The notes beneath the pieces were generated by a model. That model was not told where the DNA came from, made no database searches, and saw only the letters and a program-made list of their open reading frames with translations. Positions 1 through 11,415 of a stretch of 64,000 nt of DNA are shown here, one piece after another; position 1 is the stretch's first letter, and the number at the start of each line of letters is the position of its first letter. The DNA comes from Burkholderiaceae bacterium (GTDB lineage Bacteria; Pseudomonadota; Gammaproteobacteria; Burkholderiales; Burkholderiaceae), in contig CANHPL010000001.1 of the NCBI GenBank assembly GCA_947462685.1, positions 186,001-250,000 on the forward strand, given 5' to 3'. The translations under genes were made by a program, and so were the position numbers.

Positions 1-1612
1 CATAATGCGGCGCAATCTTGACTGCTGTATGAACCCTAGAGGTTGTTGCTCCGCCGATCATCAATGGCGTTTTTCTACTTCTAAAGTATTCATCTTTTTG
101 CATCTCTTGTGCAACGTAAGTCATTTCTTCAAGAGATGGGGTAATTAAGCCTGATAAACCAATGATGTCGGCTTTTTCCTCTTTAGCTTTTTCCAAGATT
201 TGACTACAAGGAACCATCACTCCCATGTTGACGACGTCAAAATTGTTACATTGTAAAACCACCGTTACGATGTTTTTACCAATGTCATGGACATCCCCTT
301 TCACGGTTGCCATGATAATTTTTCCTTTGGACCTGACATCCTTACCAGCAGCCTCGTATTGTCTTTTTTCTTCTTCAATGTATGGGATTAAATGAGCTAC
401 GGCTTGTTTCATCACTCTAGCACTTTTGACCACTTGCGGTAGGAACATTTTCCCAGCACCAAATAGTTCGCCAACGACATTCATGCCGTCCATAAGCGGG
501 CCTTCAATCACCTCAATTGGTCTTCCGCCTCGATTTGCGATTTCTTGTCGAACCTCTTCGGTATCTTCCACAATAAAATTAGTAATTCCTTGGACTAAAG
601 CATGAGAAAGTCGGTCTTGAACCGGCAACTCTCGCCAAGCAAGTGTTTCTGCCTGTTTAACACCACCACCTTTATAGTTATCCGCAATCTCTAACAGGCG
701 TTCAGTTGGAGTTTTACCTTCTTTTTCTTTAAAGCGATTCAGAACTACATCTTCTACACGCTCACGGAGTTCTTGATCTAAATCTGCATATACGCCTAAT
801 TGGCCCGCATTCACGATACCCATGTCCATACCGGCTTCAATGGCGTGATACAAAAATACCGTATGAATGGCCTCACGAACTACATCATTACCTCTGAAGG
901 AAAAGCTCACATTGGAAACACCACCACTAACTTTTGCACCAGGCAAATTCGTTTTAATCCAACGAATGGCATTGATAAAATCAACTGCATAATTGTCATG
1001 CTCCTCAATACCTGTTGCAATTGCAAAAATATTCGGATCAAAAATAATATCTTCGGGTGAAAAATCAATTGCACTGAGAAGTAAGTCGTATGAACGTTTA
1101 CAAATTTCTGTTTTTCGCTCAAAGGTATCCGCCTGTCCTTTTTCATCAAAAGCCATCACGACGGTTGCCGCACCATAACGCTTAATTAACTTCGCCTGAT
1201 GAATAAATGGCTCAATACCTTCTTTTAAAGAAATAGAATTAACGATTGCTTTACCTTGCACACATCTGAGGCCAGCTTCAATCACAGACCATTTAGAAGA
1301 ATCAATCATGATGGGGACTCGTGCGATATCTGGTTCAGAAGCGATGAGATTTAAAAACCTCACCATTGCAGCCTGCGAGTCCAGCATGGCTTCATCCATG
1401 TTGATATCTATAATTTGAGCACCATTTTCAACTTGTTGACGAGCTACTTGTAAAGCCTCATCAAATAAATTATTCAATATCAAACGCGCAAAAGCTTTCG
1501 AGCCAGTGACATTGGTTCTCTCACCAATATTCACAAATCGAATATAAGACTCTAAATTGAACGCCTCTAGCCCAGCGAGTTTCAATAAGGGTATAGGAAC
1601 ATCTTTACTCAC
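1..1612 (-). CDS. metH: Methionine synthase MetH, pterin-/B12-binding part (partial, runs off window start)
   Basis: Open minus-strand frame reads [44 protein letters not shown]...[27 protein letters not shown] start overlaps the stop of the upstream homocysteine-methyltransferase ORF. Not in the ORF track because it is partial. Confidence 0.9.
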   Translation of the reverse strand, partial: MSKDVPIPLLKLAGLEAFNLESYIRFVNIGERTNVTGSKAFARLILNNLFDEALQVARQQVENGAQIIDINMDEAMLDSQAAMVRFLNLIASEPDIARVPIMIDSSKWSVIEAGLRCVQGKAIVNSISLKEGIEPFIHQAKLIKRYGAATVVMAFDEKGQADTFERKTEICKRSYDLLLSAIDFSPEDIIFDPNIFAIATGIEEHDNYAVDFINAIRWIKTNLPGAKVSGGVSNVSFSFRGNDVVREAIHTVFLYHAIEAGMDMGIVNAGQLGVYADLDQELRERVEDVVLNRFKEKEGKTPTERLLEIADNYKGGGVKQAETLAWRELPVQDRLSHALVQGITNFIVEDTEEVRQEIANRGGRPIEVIEGPLMDGMNVVGELFGAGKMFLPQVVKSARVMKQAVAHLIPYIEEEKRQYEAAGKDVRSKGKIIMATVKGDVHDIGKNIVTVVLQCNNFDVVNMGVMVPCSQILEKAKEEKADIIGLSGLITPSLEEMTYVAQEMQKDEYFRSRKTPLMIGGATTSRVHTAVKIAPHY

Positions 1613-2684
1613 TCACTGGCTCCTTATAAGCATTCCATTTTGCGACCCACTGACGTGGTTGATAATTTTGTACGGCTTTTGCAATCGCTGCGATATGAGC
1701 TGGTGTAGTACCACAACACCCACCTACCAAATTAACAAGACCGTCTTTAGAAAAGTCCTCTAAAAGATGTGATGTAATTTGTGGGGTTTCATCAAAGCCA
1801 GTATCACTCATCGGATTTGGTAAACCTGCATTGGGATAACAAGATACTGCCACATCACAAATTTTTGCAAGCTCTGCAATGTAGGGCTTCATTAAGGTTG
1901 CACCTAACGCGCAATTTAGTCCAAACATAAGTGGTTTTGCATGTCGCAAACTATTCCAAAAGGCTTCAACTGTTTGGCCAGATAATATTCTTCCTGAAGC
2001 ATCCGTCACCGTGCCAGAAATCATGAGGGGTAGACGTTGTTTTGAGTTTTCAAAATATTCATCAATGGCAAAGATTGCTGCCTTTGCGTTTAAAGTATCA
2101 AAAATAGTTTCAACGAGTAATAAATCAGCTCCGCCCTCAACTAGTGCTTCAACTTGTTCGTAATAAGCTTGTCTGAGGGATTCAAAATCAACATTTCTTG
2201 CTCCAGGGTCATTCACATCTGGAGAGATACTTGCTGTTTTAGGGGTTGGGCCCACAGCTCCAGCCACAAAACGGGGTTTTTCTGGGGTACTAAATTTGTC
2301 ACATGCCGCACGGGCTAATTTCGCTGAAGCACGATTCATTGCCGTAGCCATGTGCGCCAATCGATAATCTTCTTGAGCAATCGTCGTTGCGCCAAATGTA
2401 TTCGTCTCGATAATGTCTGCGCCTGCTGCCAGATATTGCTCATGTATTTCTGCAATAACCTCTGGCTTTGTAATCGACAAGAGCTCATTATTCCCTTTTA
2501 AATCAATAGGGTGATTCAAAAGATCAGGTAAATCCCCACGAAAATCTTTTTCTGATAATTTATATTGTTGAATCATGGTTCCCATCGCACCATCTAAAAT
2601 CAAAATGCGTTTTTTCAGCAACTCCGGGAGCTGTTGCCCCTTGGTGTAAGAACTTATCGAAGAATTAACTGTTTTCTGGGTCAT
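1605..2684 (-). CDS. metH: Homocysteine S-methyltransferase domain of split methionine synthase
   Basis: [30 protein letters not shown]... and C-terminal [11 protein letters not shown] motif; start placed at MTQKTVNSS rather than the longer ORF start at 2789. Confidence 0.9.
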   Translation of the reverse strand: MTQKTVNSSISSYTKGQQLPELLKKRILILDGAMGTMIQQYKLSEKDFRGDLPDLLNHPIDLKGNNELLSITKPEVIAEIHEQYLAAGADIIETNTFGATTIAQEDYRLAHMATAMNRASAKLARAACDKFSTPEKPRFVAGAVGPTPKTASISPDVNDPGARNVDFESLRQAYYEQVEALVEGGADLLLVETIFDTLNAKAAIFAIDEYFENSKQRLPLMISGTVTDASGRILSGQTVEAFWNSLRHAKPLMFGLNCALGATLMKPYIAELAKICDVAVSCYPNAGLPNPMSDTGFDETPQITSHLLEDFSKDGLVNLVGGCCGTTPAHIAAIAKAVQNYQPRQWVAKWNAYKEPVSE

Positions 2685-2759
2685 AAAATACTTAAAGATT
2701 GATTTACTGACTAAAGTCCTATATTTTACATTTAATAAACTTTTATATTGGAGAGAGAT

Positions 2760-3314
2760 ATGTTTACTGGAATGCCAGACTTTCATCAAAGCGTTGAGAT
2801 GATGAAGAATATGTGGTCTTCTGCCGCAAAAGGTGGCGCAGATGCTTCTTCTGGCTTTGGATTGCCAGGCATGAGTACACTCAATCCCTTTGGTATCCCC
2901 GTGGTGGATATTGAGGAGCTTGATAAAAGGATTAAGGATCTTAAAAGTGTAGAGGCCTGGCTAAGCTTAAACCTGAACGTTCTACAAAATACTATACAAG
3001 GTTTAGAGGTGCAAAAAGCAACTTTGTCTACTCTTCAGGGGATTGCAGAGACGATGCGGGCAGCAACAGAACCTTCGGAAACCCAGGAAGGTACTAGTCA
3101 AAAAAAACCAACTGACTTCACAGGCGCCGGAGGTAAATTAGCGCAAGATATCATGAATCAAATGTCTAAATCAATGACAGGCATGATGGATGCTTTTCCA
3201 ACGGGTGCTGGAATAAAATCCAAAGTCGTTAAAAAACCTGTAGTGAAAAAAGCTGCCACAAAATCTACTTCTGCGAAAACCACAAGACCCCGTGCTCGTC
3301 GATCTGCCGCTTGA
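2760..3314 (+). CDS. phaM: PhaM-like polyhydroxyalkanoate granule-associated protein
   Basis: [19 protein letters not shown]...[51 protein letters not shown] and a Lys/Arg/Ala-rich C-terminus, as in Burkholderiales PhaM. Confidence 0.8.
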   Translation: MFTGMPDFHQSVEMMKNMWSSAAKGGADASSGFGLPGMSTLNPFGIPVVDIEELDKRIKDLKSVEAWLSLNLNVLQNTIQGLEVQKATLSTLQGIAETMRAATEPSETQEGTSQKKPTDFTGAGGKLAQDIMNQMSKSMTGMMDAFPTGAGIKSKVVKKPVVKKAATKSTSAKTTRPRARRSAA

Positions 3315-4323
3315 TGGTACCTCTACGCCATAAATAATTTAGATGGGCAATAGCCTCACCCATGGCAAAAGTCATTTGATGGGTATCTAATTTGCGATGG
3401 AATAAAACTGGAAGTAGCTTTTTGGCGGTAATAGGCTCTTGGCATGCATCAAATGTTTCTTTGAGCCGAGCATCATGGTGGTCTCTTAATTGGCCAATCC
3501 GATAATGTAAACCTTGAAAAGGTTTACCATGCGATGGCAAGACCAGCGTTTTTTTGTCTAAAAACTCATACTTTGCAATTGAATCTAAAAACATGCCTAA
3601 AGGATCTGCATCTGGCTCGGCATCATAAACGCTAATGTTGGTAGAGATTCTAGGTAACATCATATCGCCAGAAATCATGATTTGATCTTGAATGCAGGCA
3701 AACGATAGATGCTCCGGTGCGTGCCCATAACCACTAATCGCTTGCCAATGACGGTTACCAATGAAAACCTGCTCGCCATCCATGACTCTTCTAAAGCGCT
3801 GCGGAACTTTTGGTACAAGACTACTGTAGTGGTCTGCTCTTGCACGCACTTTTTGTAAATCTTCCTCTTCAGTTAAGCCATGCTTGTAAAAGTGATCCGC
3901 AGAACCACCCCCTCCGGCAACTGAACCAATGTTTAAGCCGCCCTCTTTTGAGCTCAACCATTTTGCCATCAGAAAATCTGTCATCGACATCCACAACGGA
4001 ACTTGCCACTTTTCACAAAGCCAATGCGCCAATCCTATATGGTCAGGATGCATATGAGTAACTATTACACGCACAATAGGTAAACCTTGTAAACAATTTG
4101 CAAAAATCGTTTCCCAGGCCTGCTTCGTAACATCACTGGCGATTCCACAATCAACAATTGTCCAACCTTCTTTGCCTTCAAAACAATCGCGCAATAACCA
4201 CAAATTAATATGATCAAGAGCAAAAGGAAGGGGCATTCTCAGCCAAAAAACGCCATCAGCTACTTCTTGTAAGTGACCTAATTCAGGTAAAGTATCTTCT
4301 AAGGGGTAATTTATATGTTCCAT
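3265..4323 (-). CDS. MBL-fold metallo-hydrolase
   Basis: THMHPDHIG metal-binding motif in the 352 aa ORF; 3' end overlaps phaM. Confidence 0.85.
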   Translation of the reverse strand: MEHINYPLEDTLPELGHLQEVADGVFWLRMPLPFALDHINLWLLRDCFEGKEGWTIVDCGIASDVTKQAWETIFANCLQGLPIVRVIVTHMHPDHIGLAHWLCEKWQVPLWMSMTDFLMAKWLSSKEGGLNIGSVAGGGGSADHFYKHGLTEEEDLQKVRARADHYSSLVPKVPQRFRRVMDGEQVFIGNRHWQAISGYGHAPEHLSFACIQDQIMISGDMMLPRISTNISVYDAEPDADPLGMFLDSIAKYEFLDKKTLVLPSHGKPFQGLHYRIGQLRDHHDARLKETFDACQEPITAKKLLPVLFHRKLDTHQMTFAMGEAIAHLNYLWRRGTIKRQIDEHGVLWFSQK

Positions 4324-4366
4324 AAGGTTATTTTATTACGTAAGTTGTTTCATTTAATATATTTAT

Positions 4367-4636
4367 ATGTCTAATTTTCCTAAGCTTCATTCATCTCCAT
4401 ATGCATATGATATTGCTCAAGTCATTCTCGACGGGTTTAACAAAGATGATCGTATTTTTCGAGCAACCAGCTTTCATGCTAAAAAGAACTTTGCATCACA
4501 AAATTGGCAAGGTAATCGAAAGTTAATTGCCGCCAAAACTGTTCCTGAATCATACTGTACCTTCTTGCTTAGGGTTGTAAGAATCAATGCATACTTTATG
4601 AAACATCGTGCTAATTTTTTTAACCCTCAAACTTGA
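4367..4636 (+). pseudogene. aceK: Remnant of isocitrate dehydrogenase kinase/phosphatase (AceK) N-terminus
   Basis: MSNFPKLHSSPYAYDIAQVILDGFNKDDRIFRATSFHAKKNFASQNWQG resembles the AceK N-terminus (FPKLLSSQI..D-A...L..F..HYRIFRE...AK..-E..DW-G); the remaining ~40 codons do not, and the ORF is only 89 aa. Confidence 0.7.
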
Positions 4637-4736
4637 CGAAATTTTTAAAATCTTTTTAAAAATGGTCGCAATCCTGCTCATTTTGACTATCCTAATCAGC
4701 CATATTTGTGCACCGTTATCCATCTAATCGAATACT

Positions 4737-5402
4737 ATGACAACATCTAAAAATCCGCATATCCTAAACAAACTTTTTGAGAATAATCAGACTTGGGCCA
4801 ATCGTGTTACCAAAGATGATCCCGATTACTTTCAACGTCTAGCATCTCAACAGACACCTGAATATCTTTGGATTGGATGCTCTGACTCCAGAGTTCCGGC
4901 CAATCAAATTATTGGCCTTGCCCCTGGTGAGATTTTTGTTCACCGCAATATCGCCAATGTCGTTGTTCATACAGATTTAAATGCCTTGTCTGTGATTCAA
5001 TTTGCTGTGGATCAGCTAAAAGTGAAGCATATTATTGTTGTTGGTCACTACGGCTGTTCTGGAGTTAAAGCTGCTTTAGACAATATTCGTGTTGGTCTTG
5101 CTGATAACTGGATTAGACACATTAAAGATGTTGATGACAAACACGGGCCTTATTTGGGAAAGGTTTTAAATTATCAAGAACGTTTTAATCACTTGTGTGA
5201 ACTCAATGTAATTGAACAAGTTGTTAATGTTTGTGAAACAACGATTGTGCAAGATGCTTGGCTAAGAAACCAAGAACTGACTGTTCATGGTTGGATTTAT
5301 GGTCTTAAAGATGGTTTAGCTAGAGATTTAGGGATGAGTATTCAAAATATCTCAGAGCTCAAAGAACGCTACGCTATCATGATTGATTCGTATACATCTT
5401 GA
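4737..5402 (+). CDS. can: Beta-class carbonic anhydrase
   Basis: CSDSRVPANQI, HRNIANVV, GHYGCSGVKAAL motifs. Confidence 0.95.
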   Translation: MTTSKNPHILNKLFENNQTWANRVTKDDPDYFQRLASQQTPEYLWIGCSDSRVPANQIIGLAPGEIFVHRNIANVVVHTDLNALSVIQFAVDQLKVKHIIVVGHYGCSGVKAALDNIRVGLADNWIRHIKDVDDKHGPYLGKVLNYQERFNHLCELNVIEQVVNVCETTIVQDAWLRNQELTVHGWIYGLKDGLARDLGMSIQNISELKERYAIMIDSYTS

Positions 5403-6316
5403 TTGATCTACCAAAAAATATCCATATCATTGAACGAGGTTGGCTTTCTGCCAACCAGATCTATATTTATGACCATGCATCAATTGATGTGGTTGATAGT
5501 GGCTTTTGTTTTCATGGTCAGCAAACGATTCAATTATTACAATCGTTTTTAGATCAGCATCCCTCATTAAAACCTCGTCAACTTTTCAATACTCATCTGC
5601 ACTCCGATCACTGTGGGGGGAATCGTGCTTTACAAGACGCTTTTCAATTTACGTGTCTTGTTCCTGAATCTGAATTTACATCCGTCCGTAACTGGCCTCT
5701 AGCGCAACAGTCATTTGAGTATTTAGGTCAACCTTGTCCCAAATTTACTGCTACTAAATCTTTAAAAATTGGCTCTACTATTCAGATCGGTTCATTTGAT
5801 TTTGAAATCCACGGTACACCAGGACATCATGCCCATTCGATTCTTTTATTTGCCCCTTCTTTAGGATTGCTTATCTCTGCAGATGCATTATGGGAAAAAG
5901 GTTTTGGTGCACTTTTTTCTGAGGTTTCTGATCGATCAGGTTTTCAGGAACAACGTGCCACTCTTCAATTGATCGAATCTTTACCGGTCAAAGTGGTTGT
6001 ACCAGGACACGGAAACCCTTTTGTGAATATTCAATCTGCACTTGATAATGCTTATTCTCGTCTAGATTATTTAGAGTCTTCCCCGCAACGAAACACGCAC
6101 CATGTAGCACAAGTTTTGTTCCAGTTTATGGTGATGTTTACTGAAAAACTATCTTTAGAAGACGGTCTCAATTGGTGCCTCAAAACACCTTTATTCAGAA
6201 TGTCTGCAGATCAATTAGGACTAAGTATTGAAGAACTATTTTCGCAAACACTTGAATATCTTCAAAATAAACAAAGTTTATCTTTTACTGATGGAAAGAT
6301 TAAGCATCGTTGGTGA
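5399..6316 (+). CDS. MBL-fold metallo-hydrolase (TTG start overlapping can stop)
   Basis: NTHLHSDHCGGN motif; GTPGHHAHS; VPGHG. Confidence 0.85.
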   Translation: MIDLPKNIHIIERGWLSANQIYIYDHASIDVVDSGFCFHGQQTIQLLQSFLDQHPSLKPRQLFNTHLHSDHCGGNRALQDAFQFTCLVPESEFTSVRNWPLAQQSFEYLGQPCPKFTATKSLKIGSTIQIGSFDFEIHGTPGHHAHSILLFAPSLGLLISADALWEKGFGALFSEVSDRSGFQEQRATLQLIESLPVKVVVPGHGNPFVNIQSALDNAYSRLDYLESSPQRNTHHVAQVLFQFMVMFTEKLSLEDGLNWCLKTPLFRMSADQLGLSIEELFSQTLEYLQNKQSLSFTDGKIKHRW

Positions 6317-6382
6317 ATGAATTACTTCGGTCAATTTCAAGCCCTGTTCCCCTTAAAGAATTCTAGCTAAATCTTGAACTGA

Positions 6383-7099
6383 TTAAAACCGGTAACCTGC
6401 CCCAAATAAGAATGTATATCCTGAAGCTTTTATATCGATACTTGTATTAGCAACCCCTTGATATGGTCCATTTATATTTGCGGTGTAGTCCAAGAAATTC
6501 GTATACAAACCCTCAGCAAATATATAGAGTTGATTTTGTAAAGCTTGCTTGTAGCCTAAGCCCAAAGTAAACCCACCAACAAGCACACTGGTAGCAGGTG
6601 TTACAGAATCACTATAGATTAAGGATGCTGTTGATAAAGCAACTTTTCCATAAACAAGTTGATTATTTGATAACTCATAACTCGGCAAGACAGCGATGTT
6701 AATGGGATTCTTCATTTGATAAGATCCTACTAGCGAGTTTGGAACTATAACGCCAGGTAAATTAGTGGTAACTTTACTATTTGCTGACCCTGAGGTGACG
6801 GGCATAAAGTCAATACTCAAACCTAATAGCCATTTAGGAGCAATTCTGAAGTTATAACCGCCTCCAATATTGCCAGTCAAAACTGATAAATTATCAGTTG
6901 AAATATTTTGTGGAAAAACTCCATTTTGATTTAAAAGAGAACTAGATTGATCAAATGAAGATCCAACATTCGTGTATCCAATAGCGCCCTGAAAAAATGC
7001 GCCTTCAAAGACGGATTGAGCACTAGCATTTCCAATGCTAATGAACAAACCTAGAAAAACGATAGGCATAAAAAGTTTTTTTGTATTTAATTTTTTCAT
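6383..7099 (-). CDS. Outer-membrane beta-barrel protein
   Basis: Signal peptide followed by alternating beta-barrel pattern ending SGYTFLFGAGYRF. Confidence 0.7.
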   Translation of the reverse strand: MKKLNTKKLFMPIVFLGLFISIGNASAQSVFEGAFFQGAIGYTNVGSSFDQSSSLLNQNGVFPQNISTDNLSVLTGNIGGGYNFRIAPKWLLGLSIDFMPVTSGSANSKVTTNLPGVIVPNSLVGSYQMKNPINIAVLPSYELSNNQLVYGKVALSTASLIYSDSVTPATSVLVGGFTLGLGYKQALQNQLYIFAEGLYTNFLDYTANINGPYQGVANTSIDIKASGYTFLFGAGYRF

Positions 7100-7263
7100 T
7101 TCACGAATTCCTTTTATTTTTTAAAAAAATCATTTTTTGAGTAGCAAGTTTTTCACTGCGATCATACAAATAGAGAACTGAATCAAATATATCTTTATCA
7201 TACTCATCAAACATAGCAATGATTTCTAATTTCGGGGACTTTCACAAACTACCCCTCACGACA

Positions 7264-9087
7264 TTACTCCACCGTCACGCTCTTTGCCAAGTTTCTGGGT
7301 TTATCCACATCTGTGCCAAGGGCTAAAGCCGTATGATAGGCAAGTAGTTGCAGTGGCACCACATGCAAAATTGGTGATAAGTTTCCATAATTCTCTGGCA
7401 TTCTGATGACATGAATACCTTCGGATGATTGTATGTGCGCATCAACATCGGCAAATACAAATAGTTGGCCACTTCGAGCCTGTACTTCTTGCATATTTGA
7501 TTTGAGTTTTTCGAGCAACTCATCATTAGGAGCAACTGTTACCACGGGCATTGTTTCATCGATTAATGCGAGTGGCCCATGCTTTAACTCCCCCGCTGGA
7601 TAGGCCTCTGCATGTATGTACGAAATCTCTTTCAATTTTAAGGCCCCTTCAAGGGCGATTGGGTAATGCATACCTCTACCCAAAAATATGGCATTTTTAA
7701 ATTGAGCAAATTTTGCACTCCAGGCGATGATTTGTGGCTCTAGAGCTAAAACAGCGTTTAGGGCGGCGGGCAAATGTCTGAGTGCTTCAACTTCTTTTTG
7801 CTCTGCTTGTGGATCTAACTTGTTTTCTTTTTTTGCTAGTGCAAGGGCTAAAAAATATAGCCCAACGAGCTGTGTCGTAAATGCTTTCGTTGAAGCAACG
7901 CCAATCTCTGTTCCTGCTTTTGTCTGAAACTTCCAAAGTGTTTCACGCATCATGGCACTAGTTGCCACATTACAAATGGCAAGAGTCAGGTGATGGCCTA
8001 ATGATTTTGCATGGCGAAGTGCCGCTAAAGTATCTGCGGTTTCACCAGACTGAGATACGACTACCACTAAGGCTTTTGGATTTGGCACAGAAGTTCTGTA
8101 TCGATACTCACTGGCTATTTCCACTTGTACATTAATCCCTGCCAGCGACTCGATCCAATATTTAGCAACACAGGCAGAGTAATAACTGGTTCCACATGCG
8201 AGTATCAGAATCTGTTTAATCTCGAGCCACTCCTCATTTGTTGCTCCAAAAATATCTGGGTCAATCATTTCAATATCACCGACTGTGTTGGCTAAAGCAA
8301 AGGGCTGTTCAAAAATTTCCTTTTGCATAAAATGTTGGTAAGGTCCAAGCTCTACTGACGCGGCTAATTCTGGAACATCCTTAATCGATCGAATCGCTAA
8401 TTGACCTTGCAGATCATAAATTTTTACATGGTGTGCGGTGATTTTCACTACATCACCTTCCTCTAGATACGTCATTTGTTTTGCATGTCTTGCTACTGCT
8501 AATGCATCTGAAGCCAAGAAATTTTGTCCCTCCCCATAAGCAATTACCAAGGGTGAACCGACTTTGGCGCCAACCAATGTATCTGGCGCATCTGTCGCAA
8601 TTACGGCAATGGCATAGGCACCATGCAACTTCGGTAAAATCGCTTGCACAGCCTCTACTAAGGAGCGTTGACTCATTTTAGAATAATGGTCATGAATTAA
8701 GTGAGCAATTACTTCAGTATCTGTTTGTGACTCGAAGATATACCCTTTAGCACGTAAATCTTGTCTTAAAATCTCAAAGTTTTCAATAATACCGTTATGT
8801 ACAACGCCAATTAAATCGCCTGAAAAATGCGGATGTGCATTCGCAGTATTAGGCTTTCCATGAGTTGCCCAACGGGTATGCGCAATCCCCCAGGTACCCT
8901 CAAAATTTGCTGTACTTAGTCGAAGATCCTCTACCCTTGAGGTAGTTCTACTTCTTTGAAGTCCGAGCCTAGAGTCAACAACAGCTAAACCACAAGAATC
9001 ATATCCCCGATATTCAAGACGTTCGAGTCCTTCAACCAAGATTTCCACAACATTATTTTTTGAGACTGCCCCAACAATTCCGCACAT
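7264..9087 (-). CDS. glmS: Glutamine-fructose-6-phosphate aminotransferase (isomerizing)
   Basis: [36 protein letters not shown]... C-terminal [18 protein letters not shown]. Confidence 0.98.
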   Translation of the reverse strand: MCGIVGAVSKNNVVEILVEGLERLEYRGYDSCGLAVVDSRLGLQRSRTTSRVEDLRLSTANFEGTWGIAHTRWATHGKPNTANAHPHFSGDLIGVVHNGIIENFEILRQDLRAKGYIFESQTDTEVIAHLIHDHYSKMSQRSLVEAVQAILPKLHGAYAIAVIATDAPDTLVGAKVGSPLVIAYGEGQNFLASDALAVARHAKQMTYLEEGDVVKITAHHVKIYDLQGQLAIRSIKDVPELAASVELGPYQHFMQKEIFEQPFALANTVGDIEMIDPDIFGATNEEWLEIKQILILACGTSYYSACVAKYWIESLAGINVQVEIASEYRYRTSVPNPKALVVVVSQSGETADTLAALRHAKSLGHHLTLAICNVATSAMMRETLWKFQTKAGTEIGVASTKAFTTQLVGLYFLALALAKKENKLDPQAEQKEVEALRHLPAALNAVLALEPQIIAWSAKFAQFKNAIFLGRGMHYPIALEGALKLKEISYIHAEAYPAGELKHGPLALIDETMPVVTVAPNDELLEKLKSNMQEVQARSGQLFVFADVDAHIQSSEGIHVIRMPENYGNLSPILHVVPLQLLAYHTALALGTDVDKPRNLAKSVTVE

Positions 9088-9100
9088 AGATATTTACTTT

Positions 9101-10468
9101 CTACTGAATCTTTTTTGGTGGGCGCTGCCACTTCAAGCTAAATTGCTTGACCCGACTAATGGTAAGTTGCTGGGTAGGCGCATCCTTTGTAAGGGTTGTT
9201 CCAGCACCGATGGTTGCACCCTTACCAACGGTCACAGGTGCTACCAGCTGAGTATCTGAGCCAATAAATGCATCATCCTCAATGATGGTTTGATATTTAT
9301 TAACACCATCATAATTACAGGTAATCGTACCTGCACCGATATTAACTCGACTTCCTACCTGAGCATCCCCGATATAAGATAAATGATTTGCTTTACTGCC
9401 TTTACCAATACGACTATTTTTTACTTCGACAAAATTACCGATATGCGCATGTTCATCAATTTCTGTTCCAGGCCGAAGTCTGGCATAAGGGCCAATGACG
9501 GCTGACTCGCCAACAACCGCCCCTTCAAGATGTGAAAACGCTTTAATCTGTGAGTTAGCCCCAATTTTGCTATCTTTGATGACGCAGTAAGGGCCAATAT
9601 GTACACCGTCAGCAATCTCAACCTGACCTTCAAAGACGCACCCAATATCAATCGTGACATCATTGCTACATTTAAAATTACCTCGTATATCGATACGATT
9701 GGGATCAATTAAGGTAATCCCACCTTGAAGCAGATCAAGGGCTTGATGACTCTGCCAAGCTCGCTCCAATGCTGCCAACTGAACACGACTATTGACCCCT
9801 TCGACTTCAAACCCATACTGCGGCATCATGGTACGAATTGGAACCCCCTGCCCTGCCGCTAATCCCACAATATCCGTTAAATAATGTTCGCCTTGCACAT
9901 TATTGGGCTGTATTTGAGCTAACCATTGACGCAATTCTTTGGTTGGGCAAGCCATCATACCCGTATTGATTTCTCGAATTTGCTTGATCTCGACAGTGGC
10001 ATCTTTTTCTTCGACAATCCCGATGACCTCACCATCAAGGGATCTGACAATCCGTCCATATCCGTGAGGATTTTCTAATTCTTGGGTCAAAATCACCAAG
10101 GTTTCATCTTGAGCTAAACGTAACAAATCTGTGAGCGTACTCGCTTGAATTAATGGCACATCCCCGTATAAAATTAGAGTACTTAAATCCTCATTTAAAT
10201 AGGGTAGTGCTTGCATGACAGCATGCCCAGTCCCTTTTTGTTCTGCCTGTATTGCAATCGTAAAATTAGAATGGTGTAAGTTAAGATATTCCTTCACAGC
10301 ATCTTGGCCATGGCCAAGAACAATACAAGGCTTGACCGAAGAATCTATCTTTTGGACCGTGTCTAAAACATGGCCCAACATCGGTTTGCCAGCGATAGAA
10401 TGCAGTACTTTCGGGAGGGCCGAGTACATTCTCTTCCCTTGTCCGGCTGCTAAGATCACAATATTCAT
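9101..10468 (-). CDS. glmU: Bifunctional UDP-GlcNAc pyrophosphorylase / GlcN-1-P acetyltransferase
   Basis: MNIVILAAGQGKRMYSALPKVLHSIAGKPML; hexapeptide-repeat C-terminus. Confidence 0.97.
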   Translation of the reverse strand: MNIVILAAGQGKRMYSALPKVLHSIAGKPMLGHVLDTVQKIDSSVKPCIVLGHGQDAVKEYLNLHHSNFTIAIQAEQKGTGHAVMQALPYLNEDLSTLILYGDVPLIQASTLTDLLRLAQDETLVILTQELENPHGYGRIVRSLDGEVIGIVEEKDATVEIKQIREINTGMMACPTKELRQWLAQIQPNNVQGEHYLTDIVGLAAGQGVPIRTMMPQYGFEVEGVNSRVQLAALERAWQSHQALDLLQGGITLIDPNRIDIRGNFKCSNDVTIDIGCVFEGQVEIADGVHIGPYCVIKDSKIGANSQIKAFSHLEGAVVGESAVIGPYARLRPGTEIDEHAHIGNFVEVKNSRIGKGSKANHLSYIGDAQVGSRVNIGAGTITCNYDGVNKYQTIIEDDAFIGSDTQLVAPVTVGKGATIGAGTTLTKDAPTQQLTISRVKQFSLKWQRPPKKIQ

Positions 10469-10500
10469 AGAGTCATTATATGTCTTTGGATAGACGTACT

Positions 10501-11415
10501 TTAAGGCATCGAAAAGAACTTCACTGATTGAATGACTTCTTCGGAGAAACAGGCTTCGTCAAGCCCTTCATCGATGGCTAAGTCACCGATTCCATTAAGT
10601 GCGGTATCGCTAACAACTAGTTCTTTAAAATTAAATAATTGTGCATCCAAAAGATGCGATGGAACCACATGTGTTAGCGCCCGAAACATGCTTTCTACCC
10701 GTCCGGGGTGAGTTTTACCCCATTGCTTGAGTAGCTCCTTCATGGCATTACGTTGTAAATTTGGCTGACTACCGCAGAGATTGCAAGGAATAATTGGAAA
10801 CTCTTGATCTATTGCATATCGCTCTAGGTATTTTTCTGGCACATAAGCAAGAGGTCGAATCACAATATGTTTGCCATCATCGGACTGTAATTTGGGTGGC
10901 ATAGACTTTATCTGTCCGCCATAAAACATATTTAATAAAAAAGTTTCTAAAATATCCTCGCGATGATGCCCGAGCGCAATTTTGGTAGCTCCAAGTTCAT
11001 CCGCAACACGATATAAAATACCTCTTCTCAAGCGGGAGCATAAGCCACAAGTCGTTTTGCCATCGGGAATAACGCGCTTCACAATACTATAAGTATCTTG
11101 CTCTTCAATATGGAAAGGCACTTGAAGGTGCCTTAAATAATTTGGTAAGATTTCTTCTGGAAAACCCGGTTGTTTTTGGTCAAGATTCACGGCAACTAAA
11201 TCAAAATAAATTGGAGCACGATCTCTCAGTTTTAACAGTATGTCCAACATGGCATAACTATCTTTACCCCCAGAAACACAGACCATCACTTTATCGCCCT
11301 CTTCAATCATCTTGAAATCATTAATGGCTTGACCCATTAATCGGCATAGCTTCTTAACGAGCTTGTTTTCTTCAAAAGCAACTTTTCTTGGATCTGTGTG
11401 GACCGTCATATGCAA
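10501..11415 (-). CDS. ttcA: tRNA 2-thiocytidine biosynthesis protein TtcA
   Basis: [19 protein letters not shown]-loop; [10 protein letters not shown] and CNLCGSQ motifs. Confidence 0.96.
   Translation of the reverse strand: MHMTVHTDPRKVAFEENKLVKKLCRLMGQAINDFKMIEEGDKVMVCVSGGKDSYAMLDILLKLRDRAPIYFDLVAVNLDQKQPGFPEEILPNYLRHLQVPFHIEEQDTYSIVKRVIPDGKTTCGLCSRLRRGILYRVADELGATKIALGHHREDILETFLLNMFYGGQIKSMPPKLQSDDGKHIVIRPLAYVPEKYLERYAIDQEFPIIPCNLCGSQPNLQRNAMKELLKQWGKTHPGRVESMFRALTHVVPSHLLDAQLFNFKELVVSDTALNGIGDLAIDEGLDEACFSEEVIQSVKFFSMP

Noticed and set aside
7323-7535. ORF track antisense/alternate-frame ORFs inside glmS and similar short ORFs across the window
   Set aside because: They overlap well-supported genes in other frames and have no recognisable families.
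7264-9300. glmS ribozyme search
   Set aside because: glmS is preceded by glmU with a 13-nt gap; no room for a ribozyme.
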